Below, piece by piece: positions 1-8,512 of a stretch of 64,000 bases of DNA. Under the pieces are notes generated by a model. It did not search any database, was not told the DNA's origin, and saw only the letters and a list, made by a program, of their open reading frames with translations. Position numbers and translations under genes: made by a program. Source of the stretch: Actinophytocola sp036555685 (lineage in GTDB: Bacteria > Actinomycetota > Actinomycetes > Mycobacteriales > Pseudonocardiaceae); assembly GCF_036555685.1 (NCBI RefSeq), contig NZ_DATBKY010000237.1:1-64000 (forward strand), given 5' to 3'. Position 1 is the stretch's first letter; each line of letters starts with the position of its first letter.

Positions 1-150
1 GGCGATGGTGGCTTCAGTGGTGGCGGTGGCGACTTCGGGGGTGGTGGCGCGAGCGGCGACTTCGGTGGTGGCGGCGGCGACTTCGGTGGCGGTGGCGGCG
101 ACTTCGGTGGCGGTGGCGGCGACTTCGGTGGTGGCGGCGGCGACTTCTGA
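1..150 (+). CDS. C-terminal tail of a Gly-rich protein (5' end outside window)
   Basis: Only the last 49 codons are present; the gene enters from the left edge and ends with TGA at 148-150. The visible part is almost pure glycine broken by Asp-Phe, roughly six copies of a GGGGGDF-like unit with one divergent copy (GASGDF). Such tails are common at the C-terminus of actinobacterial membrane proteins, but the domain that would identify this one lies outside the window. The third positions are mostly G/C or T as expected for coding DNA here. A hairpin terminator follows 19 bases downstream. No function can be assigned. Confidence 0.75.
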   Translation, partial: GDGGFSGGGGDFGGGGASGDFGGGGGDFGGGGGDFGGGGGDFGGGGGDF

Positions 151-169
151 CCATCACTGAGACGGCAAC

Positions 170-206
170 GAGGGGCCTGGCGGACGCAGATGCCGCCGGG
201 CCCCTC
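170..206 (+). terminator. Hairpin terminator after the Gly-rich gene
   Basis: GAGGGGCCTGGCGG and CCGCCGGGCCCCTC form a 14-bp stem with one G-T pair around a 9-base loop. It lies 19 bases after the stop codon. There is no U-tract, as is usual in high-GC actinobacteria. Confidence 0.6.
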
Positions 207-300
207 GCCGATCGTTCGGTACGCCAAGGAGTTCTACGGTGCGTCGCCGGCCGGCGCCACCTCTAGTCCTATCCGGACGCGCGTAGCGACCCGGTCCGCG

Positions 301-798
301 CTATGACCGGGCCGCCGCGGGCCGGACCGACTGCACGAACGCCTGGAAGTCGGCGAAGACCTCCTCGAGCTGTTCGGGCGTGCACGTCAGTACCAGCTCG
401 AGCACGGCGCGCCGGCGCGGGTCGTCGACGTCGTGCATCGACACGTAGACCTGACACTGCACGATCTGCCGGCCCGGGCTCAGCTCGATGTCCAGCACCT
501 GCGTCAGGCCCGGCGAGTCGTCCGGACCGACCGCCGTGCGCTCGCGGACGCGCACCGACCCGGCGACGTTCTCCAGGCGGTGCACCGATTCGTCGGCGAT
601 CGCCGCCATCGGCAGATCCGGGTCACGGATCTCGCCCGCGATCGTGAGGTTGGCGGTGAACCCGTTGGCCATCCCGCGCGCCGGGGCCGGATGCAGCGCC
701 ACGAACGCGACGCCGGGCGCGCCGGCCTCGTCGGGTGGTGTCGCCTGCCAGCCTTTCGGCAGCGAGAACTCGATGCGTACGGGCAGCTCGGTGGCCAT
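301..798 (-). CDS. Small Mog1/PsbP-like (LpqN/DUF1795-type) cytosolic protein
   Basis: The product is 165 residues. The pattern of an N-terminal beta strand, LPKGW, a central ANLTI strand and a C-terminal amphipathic helix (EEVFADFQAFVQSV) resembles the Mog1/PsbP-like fold of LpqN/LpqT and DUF1795 proteins. There is no signal peptide or lipobox, so it should be cytosolic, unlike the mycobacterial lipoproteins. The ATG at 798 was chosen over a longer frame because AGGAG stands about 9 bases before it and the upstream residues look non-coding. Members of this family often sit beside type VII secretion genes; none is visible here. The family assignment is by pattern only. Confidence 0.6.
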   Translation of the reverse strand: MATELPVRIEFSLPKGWQATPPDEAGAPGVAFVALHPAPARGMANGFTANLTIAGEIRDPDLPMAAIADESVHRLENVAGSVRVRERTAVGPDDSPGLTQVLDIELSPGRQIVQCQVYVSMHDVDDPRRRAVLELVLTCTPEQLEEVFADFQAFVQSVRPAAARS

Positions 799-887
799 CG
801 AACCGTGCTCCTGTCGGCAGGCGGATCCAGCGCGATTTCGGAGCACCACCATACCGCCGTACCCACGGCCCAACCCGGCGTTCGCGG

Positions 888-1508
888 TCAGTGGGCGAAG
901 CCGCCCGCGTCTGCCTGTCCATGATCGGCGGGTGCACCGGTGGCATTGGACACTCCGGGGTCGTGGTGCCCACCGGGGTCGACGGACATCGGCCCGTCGG
1001 CGGCGTGCGACATGCCGCCCCAGCCGGCCGCCGACGGGTCGACCGACATCCCGGGCGGGGCGTGGGACGAGCCGCCCCAGCCGATGGATCCGGGGTCGAC
1101 CGACATGGGCGGACCGGCGTGGCCGGGGTCCACGGACATCTGCGGGTCGCCGTGGTCGACCGAACTGCCGCCCCAGCCGAGGGTGTTCGGATCGACCGAC
1201 ATCCCCGGGCTCATGCTCATGCCACCTGGTTCACCGGGAGGAGGCGCGGCCTCGTAGCGTGGGTCGAGCACGGTGTCGACCACGTCGCCCACCATCTCGC
1301 CGAGTTCCTTGCCGACCCGCCCCAAGCCGCCACGGGCACCGTCCTGGAGTCCGATCATCTTCCCGACGATCTGACCCGCGGCCGATCCCGCGTACCCACC
1401 GAACTCCCGCGCGGCATGGCTGTTGCCAGGGTCCCCCGGGCCGGTCGGTCGCACCGGCGGCCCGTGGTACTGGGCCGATTCCGCCTTGGGTCCTACGTTC
1501 TGTGGCAC
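888..1508 (-). CDS. Protein of unknown function with C-terminal MSVDP/GWGGSS repeats
   Basis: The product is 206 residues from a GTG start with AGGAGGG five bases upstream. Residues 1-90 hold a Gly/Ala-rich segment (GGYAGSAAGQIVGKMIG) that could lie in or on a membrane, then an amphipathic helix. From about residue 95 the protein is a low-complexity array. MSVDP occurs five times and GWGG three times, spaced about 12-20 residues apart. It is the second gene of a pair with the small membrane protein upstream (13 bases between them). The repeat tail suggests a multivalent binding or surface segment, but I do not recognise the family. Confidence 0.65.
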   Translation of the reverse strand: MPQNVGPKAESAQYHGPPVRPTGPGDPGNSHAAREFGGYAGSAAGQIVGKMIGLQDGARGGLGRVGKELGEMVGDVVDTVLDPRYEAAPPPGEPGGMSMSPGMSVDPNTLGWGGSSVDHGDPQMSVDPGHAGPPMSVDPGSIGWGGSSHAPPGMSVDPSAAGWGGMSHAADGPMSVDPGGHHDPGVSNATGAPADHGQADAGGFAH

Positions 1509-1521
1509 GACACCCTCCTCT

Positions 1522-1908
1522 TCAGAACCGCAGATCGGTTGGTAACCCCGCGAAGATCGCGTACGCGGCCGCGGCGAACAGCGCGAGTACGACGAGGTAG
1601 ACGAGAAAGACGCTGGCGTTGTAGTTGCGCGCGCGGATCACGGTTCCCGTGGAGAGGTTCTTCACCACGCGCACCACGACCAGTCCGTTGCGCCGCTGCC
1701 GTCCCGCCAGCTCGACCACATCGCCGTTGTTGATCGAGCCACCGCGGAAGTACTTGGCCCGCATCTGCGCGGCCACTCTGGGCAGCGGCCGGCGATCGGC
1801 GCCGTAGCGCTCCAGGCGGAAGTCCCAGACCAGAGTGATTCGCCTGCGGTACACGGAGGACTCGGTTCGCGGTGCGAACCCGGAAACCCTGCCTTGATAC
1901 GTCGTCAT
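1522..1908 (-). CDS. Small tail-anchored membrane protein with a beta-rich cytosolic domain
   Basis: The product is 128 residues. The ATG at 1908 is preceded by CGGAG at 6 bases; upstream codons in the same frame look non-coding. Residues 1-100 are basic and beta-rich (RITLVWDFRLERYG, then GDVVELAGR), reminiscent of a small OB or SH3-like barrel. Residues 101-123 form one hydrophobic helix (VFLVYLVVLALFAAAAYAIF) close to the C-terminus, so the protein is probably tail-anchored with its N-terminus inside. It is transcribed ahead of the MSVDP-repeat gene, 13 bases apart, suggesting the two act together. Function unknown. Confidence 0.6.
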   Translation of the reverse strand: MTTYQGRVSGFAPRTESSVYRRRITLVWDFRLERYGADRRPLPRVAAQMRAKYFRGGSINNGDVVELAGRQRRNGLVVVRVVKNLSTGTVIRARNYNASVFLVYLVVLALFAAAAYAIFAGLPTDLRF

Positions 1909-2035
1909 CGCGGCTCCGTTCTGTTGCTGTCGGTATTCCGGATGCACCGGGGAGCCGGCTGATACGTGCCGGGAAAGGTTTGGCACCGCTACTCGGGGTA
2001 GCCCTCGACAGGTGATGTTGAAGGGGTGACAACCG

Positions 2036-2203
2036 ATGGCTCAGTTACCCGACCGAACCGAGCAAGGTGGCGGAACCGCTGACACCGCGCCGCATCCGGT
2101 GGAGGAGCACGCGAGCCTGGTGGTGTGGCAGAACACGACCATGCTCGACTCCGACCCGGTCGACGGCGTTGCGGAGGACAACATCCTCCGCGGCATCGAC
2201 TGA
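2036..2203 (+). CDS. Possible 55-residue protein with a TTA codon
   Basis: ATG at 2036 follows GAAGGGG at about 9 bases and the frame runs 55 codons to TGA. The product is acidic (EEHASLVVWQNTT, DGVAEDNIL) and not obviously membrane-bound or secreted. Its fourth codon is TTA, the rarest leucine codon in such genomes; in Streptomyces TTA codons place genes under bldA tRNA control. The gene fills an otherwise empty gap between two minus-strand genes. It is short, so a chance frame cannot be excluded, and no family is recognised. Confidence 0.4.
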   Translation: MAQLPDRTEQGGGTADTAPHPVEEHASLVVWQNTTMLDSDPVDGVAEDNILRGID

Positions 2204-2249
2204 CTCACGCGGCTGACCTACGCGGCGTCTGACGTGCGCGGCGCCGCTC

Positions 2250-3551
2250 TCAGGGGACGTGGCGAGCGGCGAGCAGGGCGATGTCGTCCGTTGCGGCGCT
2301 CGTACCGACCATGGTCGCCATGACGCGCGCGCAGACGGCCTCGGGCGGTGCCGATTGGACACTCGACCGCAGTTGCTCGAGGCGCTCGTCGATGGTGACG
2401 TCGCGGCGCTCGATCAGGCCGTCGGTGAACAGCGTGACGACCGCGCCGCGCGGCAGCTCGAAGCTGCCGGCGTGCCGGTCGTCCAGTGCGAGCCACTGGC
2501 CGACGGGCGGGCCCACCGCGCCGTCGGCGAAGACCGTGGGATGGCCGGGTACGGCGATGATCGGCGGTGGATGGCCGGCGAGGGCGACTTGCATGCGGCT
2601 GGTGGCCGTGTCGATGACCGCGTAGGCGACGGTGGCCATCGTGTTGTCCTCGAAGTGGCTGGCCTTGCGGTCCAGCTTGCACAGGACGTCGGCCGGGTCC
2701 GGGAACTCCAGCGCGTACGCGCGCAGGGCACTGCGCAGGCGGCCCATCACGACCGCGGCGGTCAGGCCGTGGCCGACGACGTCTCCGATGACCAGTCCCA
2801 GCCGGTTGCCCGGCAGTTGGAACACGTCGTACCAGTCGCCGCCGACCCCGACCTCCGCACCCGGGACGTACCGCGCGGCGAGCTCCCAGCCCGGGACGGA
2901 CGGCAGGCGCGCGGGTAACAGGCTGGTCTGCAGCAGGGTCGCGGCGGCGCGCTCCGAGCGGGACCGGTACGCGTTCGCGGCGAGCGCGAGCCGGTCCGCC
3001 ACCAGCTGCAGGGCGTCGATCTCGGCATCCGTGTAGCGGCGAGACTCGGTACTTCCGATGTGGAGCACACCGACGACATGCCCGCTCGCCTCCATCGGCA
3101 CACCGAGCAGCACCCGAAGCCCCCGTTCCCACAGCAACGGGTTCAACACGGTCGTGGCATCGACATGCTCGATCACGACCGGCTGCCGCGACGCGGCGAC
3201 CCGGCCGGCGAAGCCCGAGCCCACCGGCACCCGAACGCCTTGGAAGACCTCCTCCTCGATGCCGGCGGCGGCCGAGGCCTGCAGCTGCTCGCCGGCCGGG
3301 TCGAGCAACAGCACGGTGGCAGTGTCCACTGCGAACAGCTCACGTACGCGATGGAGCAGTACGTCCAGCTGTTCGCCCAGATCCAGCTGGGCCACGGCGG
3401 GATCGGTCACCGCCTCCAGCACGCGCTGGCGCAAGTTCGAACCTCCGACCGTCCCGGCCGGACCGTTGTCGGCCGGGACAGCTCGTATCCGGCCAGGTAT
3501 GGGTGACCAGGACTCCCGCGCCCCGGCACCCCACATGCGCCGCATAACCAT
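2250..3551 (-). CDS. GAF-SpoIIE (PP2C-type) serine phosphatase, RsbU-like
   Basis: The product is 433 residues. Residues about 40-190 form a GAF sensor domain (LDVLLHRVRELF, GSGFAGRVAA, GVLHIGS). Residues about 215-432 form a SpoIIE/RsbU phosphatase domain with the metal-binding signatures GGDWYDVF, GDVVGHG, FTDGLIERR and TDDIALL. Proteins of this type dephosphorylate STAS anti-sigma antagonists and so release stress sigma factors; the STAS gene at 13015 is a conceivable partner, though distant. No membrane segment is seen, so it is cytosolic. The exact start is uncertain: MRRMWG a few codons downstream of the first Met is also possible, since the first 30 residues carry no domain. Confidence 0.9.
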   Translation of the reverse strand: MVMRRMWGAGARESWSPIPGRIRAVPADNGPAGTVGGSNLRQRVLEAVTDPAVAQLDLGEQLDVLLHRVRELFAVDTATVLLLDPAGEQLQASAAAGIEEEVFQGVRVPVGSGFAGRVAASRQPVVIEHVDATTVLNPLLWERGLRVLLGVPMEASGHVVGVLHIGSTESRRYTDAEIDALQLVADRLALAANAYRSRSERAAATLLQTSLLPARLPSVPGWELAARYVPGAEVGVGGDWYDVFQLPGNRLGLVIGDVVGHGLTAAVVMGRLRSALRAYALEFPDPADVLCKLDRKASHFEDNTMATVAYAVIDTATSRMQVALAGHPPPIIAVPGHPTVFADGAVGPPVGQWLALDDRHAGSFELPRGAVVTLFTDGLIERRDVTIDERLEQLRSSVQSAPPEAVCARVMATMVGTSAATDDIALLAARHVP

Positions 3552-3777
3552 CGTCGGCTCCTCGGCCTCGATTCACCATGGGCAGAGCATCGACGCTGCC
3601 GCCACCTTCGAGATAGATCTGATATAGCCCCGATTTGTGCGAGGTAAACGATCCGCGGGCTGTGAGTGCGGTCTCGCGCCTCCGGCGCCACCTCCGAGTC
3701 AACCCCTGATTCGGCGGGTAGCCGAGGTCATGAGGCTGAGATCGGCTGAGCGACGGCGCGTCGGGCGGTGGCGGCCG

Positions 3778-4060
3778 GTGACGTCGGCGGAGCTCACCGC
3801 GCTCGACGCCCTCGACCGGGAGGGTTCGTGGACCGTCGCCGGTTGCCCACTTCGGGTGACCGGCCGGTCAACGCGCACCGCTACCCGGACGGCGTCCATC
3901 GCCCCGGCTTCTGGCACGAGGAGGTCCCCGACCACGCGCCGCGGTGGCTGCACCGGTGGCACAACACCCGAGGCGCACGCCGAACGCCATCAACCGGACC
4001 CTCGCCGCCCCGTTCAGCGTCCGCCCGAAACCGCACGCTCCGGTCTGGCCGCGGCGATCG
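3778..4060 (+). pseudogene. Possible degraded gene with frame changes (unidentified)
   Basis: The 561-base gap between the phosphatase and the helical protein holds no intact gene. Three successive stretches in different plus-strand frames have coding-like G/C third positions and plausible composition: SAELTALDALDREGSWTVAG (from 3784), then VNAHRYPDGVHRPGFWHEEV (from about 3867), then NAINRTLAAPFSVRPKPHAP (from about 3983). This would fit a small gene broken by at least two frameshifts. The evidence is compositional only, and no family is recognised. Confidence 0.25.
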
Positions 4061-4112
4061 ACCCGGGTAGCTCACGAAGCTTCCGGAACGCGAATTCGGG
4101 TACCTCGGCGGG

Positions 4113-4598
4113 ATGAAGAAGTACCTCGACATCTACCTCAACGACCAGTTCGCCCTCGGCGTCGCGTGGCGCGAGCTCGCGCGGCGTGCCGCGCACAACA
4201 ACCGCGGCACCGACATCGGCACGGCTCTGCAGCGCGTCGCCACCGGCATCGCCGAAGACGTCGACACGTTCCGGGGCATCATGCGGCAGCTGGAGGTGCG
4301 GGCGGATCGGGTCAAGCCCGCGCTGACGTGGGCCGCCGAACGCCTCGGCCGGTTCAAGCCCAACGGCCGGCTGCGTGGCTACTCGCCGTTGAGTCGCTTC
4401 GAGGAGCTGGAGTTCCTCGCGATGGGCATCGAGGGCAAAAAGCAGCTCTGGACCACCCTGCGCGACCTCGCCGGCCTCGGCGGCCGCCTGCCGGACACCG
4501 ACTTCGACGAGCTGATCGGACGGGCCGACCGCCAGCGCACCGAGCTCGAGCCGTTCCGCGTGCGGGCCGGCACCGAGGCACTCGCGACGACCGCCTGA
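4113..4598 (+). CDS. All-helical (ferritin-like fold) protein of unknown function
   Basis: The product is 161 residues and predicted almost entirely helical. It has conserved-looking segments YLNDQFALGVAWRELARRAA near the N-terminus and MGIEGKKQLWTTLRDLAG in the middle. The length and helix pattern resemble small ferritin-like or DUF-type proteins common in actinobacteria, but I see no clear diiron ExxH motif. There is no signal peptide. It is monocistronic, flanked by an apparent gene remnant upstream and a convergent membrane operon downstream. The start ATG has only a weak upstream purine stretch (CGGCGGG). Function unknown. Confidence 0.75.
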   Translation: MKKYLDIYLNDQFALGVAWRELARRAAHNNRGTDIGTALQRVATGIAEDVDTFRGIMRQLEVRADRVKPALTWAAERLGRFKPNGRLRGYSPLSRFEELEFLAMGIEGKKQLWTTLRDLAGLGGRLPDTDFDELIGRADRQRTELEPFRVRAGTEALATTA

Positions 4599-4631
4599 GC
4601 GGGACCGCGTGATCGCTGCCGGTGTCCGGGC

Positions 4632-5456
4632 TCAACGTGTCCCTTCTCCCACGGACGTCGCTGGGCTGACCGCCGACGCCAACGGTCCGCGGCGCCCGGG
4701 CCGGGCCGGACGCCATGCCCCGACCAGCGCGACCGCGAGCGCCAGCTCCGCGATGTCGCCGCCGTAGTACATCAGCACCGCGGCGCCGCGCAGCTGCACG
4801 GCCGGCACGTCCGCGCCACCGAGCACACCGGCGTACATCAGTTGCGACAACGTGCTGTGTGCCGTGACCGCGATGCCCAGCAGCACCAGCCGTGCCGGCA
4901 CGCCGGGGCGGTGCGGCGCGGGATCCGGGCCGGCGACGAGCCACGCGAACAGGTAGCCGGACACGAGGAAATGCAGGTGTACCAAGTGGTGCGCGGCGGG
5001 GCGAGCGTCGACGAGGCCGGCGAGGGGAGTGGCGTAGAGCGCGACCAGGCCGCCGACGGTGAGCGCCAGCACGGTGACCGGATGGGTGAGGACGTGGACG
5101 GCGCGGCCGCGCAGGATCACGGCCGCGAGCCGGCGCCGCCGGACCGGAATGTTGCGCAGGACCAGCGTCATCGGTGCGCCCAGCGCGAGACACGTCGGCG
5201 CCACCATGCCGATGAGCAGGTGCTGCAGCATGTGCCCGCGGAAGTCAGCTTCCGGGTAGGGCGAGAGACCGGGGACCGCCGCGACGGCGAGGACCGCGCA
5301 GCCCGTGAGGAACAGCGCCGTGCGCCACCGCGGCGCTTGTTCCCGCTGCCGTGCCGCGAGCGCGACGTACCCGCCGGCGACGATCGCCGTCGCCAGCAAC
5401 GGCAGCACGACCGCGGCGGTCGAGGTGCCGTGTGCCTCGTGCGCGAGCCCGTTCAC
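4632..5456 (-). CDS. CtaG-like cytochrome c oxidase assembly membrane protein
   Basis: The product is 274 residues with about seven hydrophobic helices. It carries the caa3-type CtaG signatures HMLQHLLIGMVAPTCLALGAP, HHLVHLHFLVSGYLFAW and YYGGDIAELALA, with several His in or near helices that suit copper or heme-copper oxidase assembly. This CtaG is the Bacillus caa3-type family and is unrelated to the Cox11-type CtaG. The GTG start overlaps the stop of the upstream DUF2243 gene in GTGA, indicating translational coupling. Expected location is the cytoplasmic membrane. Whether it serves an oxidase or simply binds copper cannot be told; no oxidase subunit lies nearby. Confidence 0.85.
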   Translation of the reverse strand: MNGLAHEAHGTSTAAVVLPLLATAIVAGGYVALAARQREQAPRWRTALFLTGCAVLAVAAVPGLSPYPEADFRGHMLQHLLIGMVAPTCLALGAPMTLVLRNIPVRRRRLAAVILRGRAVHVLTHPVTVLALTVGGLVALYATPLAGLVDARPAAHHLVHLHFLVSGYLFAWLVAGPDPAPHRPGVPARLVLLGIAVTAHSTLSQLMYAGVLGGADVPAVQLRGAAVLMYYGGDIAELALAVALVGAWRPARPGRRGPLASAVSPATSVGEGTR

Positions 5457-5995
5457 GGGCGCGTGTCGTCGCCGTCTCGCAGCAGCGTGCCCACGCGCTG
5501 CAGCGACCATCCCACGGCGATCAGCACCACACCCAGGACGAGGAAGCCGAGATCCCACCAGAGCTGGCCCGGACCGGCGCGAACATGATGGATGCCAAGC
5601 AGGTGGTGGTCGACGACGCCTTCGACCAGGTTGAACAGACCCCAGCCGACGAGCACCCAGCCCCACAGCACCCGAGAACGCCACATCCGCCCCCGCGCCG
5701 TGGTCACCCGCGAGTACAGCAGCCCCAGCCCGATGAGCACGGCCAGCCACGTGAACGCGTGGAACACCCCGTCCCACGCCGTGTTCATCCGCAGCCCCGG
5801 CATGGTGTCGGGCGAGTAGGTCGGCAGGCCGATGTTGTCGCTGCCGCTGTTGCTGAGCATGTGGTGCCACTGCAGCAGCTGATGCAGCAGGATCCCGTCG
5901 ACGAACCCGCCGAGCCCGACGCCGAGCACCGTTGCCGGCAGGGCGATCCGCGGCGCGTCGTGCGTGACCGAGGACGCCGTCGTGTCCGTGGCCAT
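5453..5995 (-). CDS. DUF2243 membrane protein
   Basis: The product is 180 residues with four predicted membrane helices. The family hallmarks are GFVDGILLHQLLQWHHML near the N-terminus and EGVVDHHLLGIHHV in the third quarter; the repeated His pairs at membrane edges suggest metal binding. DUF2243 genes are frequently coupled to caa3-type CtaG genes, as here, where the two share a GTGA overlap. I chose ATG 5995 (MATDTT) because the residues upstream look like non-coding GC-rich sequence. A role in copper handling or oxidase assembly is an inference from the partnership. Confidence 0.85.
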   Translation of the reverse strand: MATDTTASSVTHDAPRIALPATVLGVGLGGFVDGILLHQLLQWHHMLSNSGSDNIGLPTYSPDTMPGLRMNTAWDGVFHAFTWLAVLIGLGLLYSRVTTARGRMWRSRVLWGWVLVGWGLFNLVEGVVDHHLLGIHHVRAGPGQLWWDLGFLVLGVVLIAVGWSLQRVGTLLRDGDDTRP

Positions 5996-6103
5996 CCTGC
6001 CTCCAAGTCCGCGCGGCGAAACCCGGCACGTACCCGGCACGCCGGTCGCGAAACCACTGCGCCCCTTCGTTTCCGGTCCGCCGCGGGGAGGTACCTCTGG
6101 GCG

Positions 6104-7765
6104 ATGCCGACGTCGTCAGGACACCGCGCCCAGCTGCGGCGCACCGCCGCGGAGAAGTTCGGGTGGTCCTCGCTGCGGGAGGAGCAGCTGGCCGCGATGG
6201 AGGCCGTGCTGTCCGGGCACGACGTGCTGGCGGTGCTGCCGACCGGCGCGGGCAAGTCCGCCATCTACCAGGTGCCCGCCGTGCTGCTGGACGGCCCGAC
6301 GGTCGTCGTGTCGCCGTTGATCTCGTTGCAGAACGACCAGATCGACGGGCTCGAGGACAGCGGCGCGCCCGCCGCCGTGGCCCTGAACTCCGCGCAGCGC
6401 GCCGAGGAGCGCAGGCAAGCGTGGGATGCACTGCGGCACGGCGGCGCGCGATACGTGTTCGTCGCGCCGGAGCAGCTGGCGGGCGACGAGGTCGTCGCCG
6501 TGCTGGAGAAGGCGAAGGTATCGCTGTTCGTCGTGGACGAGGCGCACTGCGTCTCCTCGTGGGGGCACGAGTTCCGGCCGGACTACCTGCGCCTGGGCGC
6601 GGTGCTCGACCGGCTCGGGCATCCGCGAACAGTCGCGTTGACGGCCACCGCGGCGCCGCCCGTGCGCCGCGACATCGTCGCGCGGCTGGGGTTGCGCGAG
6701 CACCGCGAGGTGATCGCGAGCTTCGACCGGCCCAACCTGCGGCTGGCGGTCGAGCGGTTCACCGCCGACGCGGGCAAGCGGGCCGGTGTCGTCGCGTACC
6801 TGGGCGAGCGGGTGGCGGATCCGGCGACCAGGCGCGGCCTCGTGTACACCGCGAGCCGCAAGGACGCCGAGCACTACGCGGATGAGCTCGTCCGCACCGG
6901 GGCGCGCGCGGCCGCGTACCACGCCGGGATGGCGGCCGCCGACCGCGACCGGGTACACCAGGCGTTCCTCGACGACGACGTCGACGTCGTCGTCGCCACC
7001 TCCGCGTTCGGCATGGGCATCGACAAGCCGGACGTCCGCTTCGTCGTGCACACGTCGGTGCCGGACTCGCTGGACTCCTACTACCAGCAGGTCGGGCGAG
7101 CCGGCCGGGACGGCGAACCGGCCGGCGTGACCCTCTTCTACCGGCCCGAGGACCTGAACCTGCAGACGTTCCTCACCGCCGCCAAGGCTCCCGAGGACAC
7201 CCTCCGCGACGTCGCCCGCGTGCTCGAACGGCGCGGCGAACCGATCTCGACCACCGAGCTGAAGGAGGCGGTCGACGCGCCGCCCGCGCGCCTGACCAGA
7301 GCGGTCAACCTGCTCGAGGAGGTCGGCGTGGTGACCACCACCGAGTCCGGCGCGCTGGTCCCGGCCGCCGACCTCGACCCGGACCGCGCGGTCGCGGAGG
7401 CGGTGGCCGCCGCGCAGGCGTGGCAGCGGCTCATCCGCTCCCGGATCGAGATGATGCGCGGCTACGCGGAGACGACGGGCTGCCGGCGGCAGAACCTGCT
7501 GGGCTACTTCGGCGAGCAGCTCGAGGACCCGTGTGGCTTCTGCGACACGTGCGACGCCGGCACCGCCCGGCCACGGCCGGCCGAGGACCCCGGGGAGTTC
7601 CCTGTGGACAGTCGGGTGCGCCACGGGGAATGGGGCGCGGGCACCGTGATGTCCGTCGAGGACGACCGCATCACCGTGCTGTTCGACGAGCACGGCTACA
7701 AGTCGCTGTCGCTGCCCCTCGTGCGCGACAAGGACCTCCTGTCCGCCGACACCCGCGAGGCGTGA
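6104..7765 (+). CDS. recQ: RecQ-family ATP-dependent DNA helicase
   Basis: The product is 553 residues. Walker A LPTGAGKS has Lys51, the DEAH box is at 145-148 (VVDEAHCVSSWGHEFRPDY), and motif VI QQVGRAGRDGEPAG is present. The zinc-binding site is formed by Cys460, Cys477, Cys480 and Cys483 (CGFCDTC). No HRDC domain is seen. Instead, after about residue 500 there is a Tudor/SH3-like tail (VRHGEWGAGTV, VLFDEHGYKSL) like that at the C-terminus of UvrD/PcrA helicases. RecQ unwinds duplex DNA 3' to 5' in recombination and fork repair. GGGAGG lies about 12 bases before the ATG. It is divergent from the DUF2243 operon and ends at a strong bidirectional terminator. Confidence 0.93.
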   Translation: MPTSSGHRAQLRRTAAEKFGWSSLREEQLAAMEAVLSGHDVLAVLPTGAGKSAIYQVPAVLLDGPTVVVSPLISLQNDQIDGLEDSGAPAAVALNSAQRAEERRQAWDALRHGGARYVFVAPEQLAGDEVVAVLEKAKVSLFVVDEAHCVSSWGHEFRPDYLRLGAVLDRLGHPRTVALTATAAPPVRRDIVARLGLREHREVIASFDRPNLRLAVERFTADAGKRAGVVAYLGERVADPATRRGLVYTASRKDAEHYADELVRTGARAAAYHAGMAAADRDRVHQAFLDDDVDVVVATSAFGMGIDKPDVRFVVHTSVPDSLDSYYQQVGRAGRDGEPAGVTLFYRPEDLNLQTFLTAAKAPEDTLRDVARVLERRGEPISTTELKEAVDAPPARLTRAVNLLEEVGVVTTTESGALVPAADLDPDRAVAEAVAAAQAWQRLIRSRIEMMRGYAETTGCRRQNLLGYFGEQLEDPCGFCDTCDAGTARPRPAEDPGEFPVDSRVRHGEWGAGTVMSVEDDRITVLFDEHGYKSLSLPLVRDKDLLSADTREA

Positions 7766-7778
7766 TGCTCGAGCATGC

Positions 7779-7811
7779 GGGTGGGACCGGCCCCTCGGAC
7801 CGGTCCCACCC
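7779..7811. terminator. Bidirectional terminator between recQ and the DUF3618 operon
   Basis: A perfect 12-bp inverted repeat (GGGTGGGACCGG / CCGGTCCCACCC) with a 9-base loop lies between two convergent genes, 13 bases after recQ and 17 bases after the DUF3618 gene. Confidence 0.8.
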
Positions 7812-7828
7812 GTCTGCTCGTACCTGTC

Positions 7829-8512
7829 CTACCTGTCGTACCTAGAAACCTTGTCCTGAACCGACTCGCGCGCATGCTGCGCGCGGTCACCGACGTCATC
7901 CGCGGCGGATCGGACGTCGTCCTTGACGGTGTCCACGGCGTCGACCGCCGTCGACTGCACGGACTCCGCCGCGTGCTGCGCGGGTTCGCGCAGGTTCTCC
8001 TTGACCTCCTCGGCCACCTGCCCGAGCTCTTCCTTCACCGGCTCGCTGTGCTCGCGCGCCCAGCTGGTCGCCTGTTCGGCGAGCTGCTGTTCCGGTTTGG
8101 TCGGCGGGGCGAGAGTGGACAGCAACCAGCCGGCGCCGAAGGCGATCAGGCCCGCCGCGATCGGGTTGCCCTCGGTCCCGCGGCGGATCGCGTCCGGTGT
8201 CTCCTGTGCCGTCTCCCGCACGGTCTGTGCGGCATCGCCGGCCGCGGACGTGGCCTTGTCGGTGACCGCGGAGGCGGTGTCCCGCATCTGGTTCCCGACC
8301 GACGACGCGGTATCCGAGCTCGAACCCATCACGCGGTCCCGCATGGAGGTGAACGCGCTGCGGGCCCGGTTGACTCTGCGATGCACCACGCGGCTCGGCG
8401 TGACCTTCTCCGCGAGCACGTCGACGTCCGCGCTCAGGTTGCGCTGCGTGTGCTCGATCTGGCTGCGCAGCCGGTCCGGATCAGCGGCAGGCTCGGTGTA
8501 GGGGGTGGTCAT
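7829..8512 (-). CDS. DUF3618 protein with amphipathic helical tail
   Basis: The product is 227 residues. Residues 10-60 match the DUF3618 pattern (DPDRLRSQIEHTQRNLSADVDVLAEKVTP). A hydrophobic segment at about 115-132 (NPIAAGLIAFGAGWLLSTL) gives one membrane pass. The rest is long amphipathic helix with repeated Ala/Glu/Lys heptads (AEEVKENLREPAQHAAESVQ) like LEA or apolipoprotein-type proteins. ATG 8512 overlaps the stop of the holin-like gene in ATGA. The operon resembles one that in actinobacteria is induced by osmotic or envelope stress; the molecular role is unknown. Confidence 0.85.
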   Translation of the reverse strand: MTTPYTEPAADPDRLRSQIEHTQRNLSADVDVLAEKVTPSRVVHRRVNRARSAFTSMRDRVMGSSSDTASSVGNQMRDTASAVTDKATSAAGDAAQTVRETAQETPDAIRRGTEGNPIAAGLIAFGAGWLLSTLAPPTKPEQQLAEQATSWAREHSEPVKEELGQVAEEVKENLREPAQHAAESVQSTAVDAVDTVKDDVRSAADDVGDRAQHARESVQDKVSRYDR

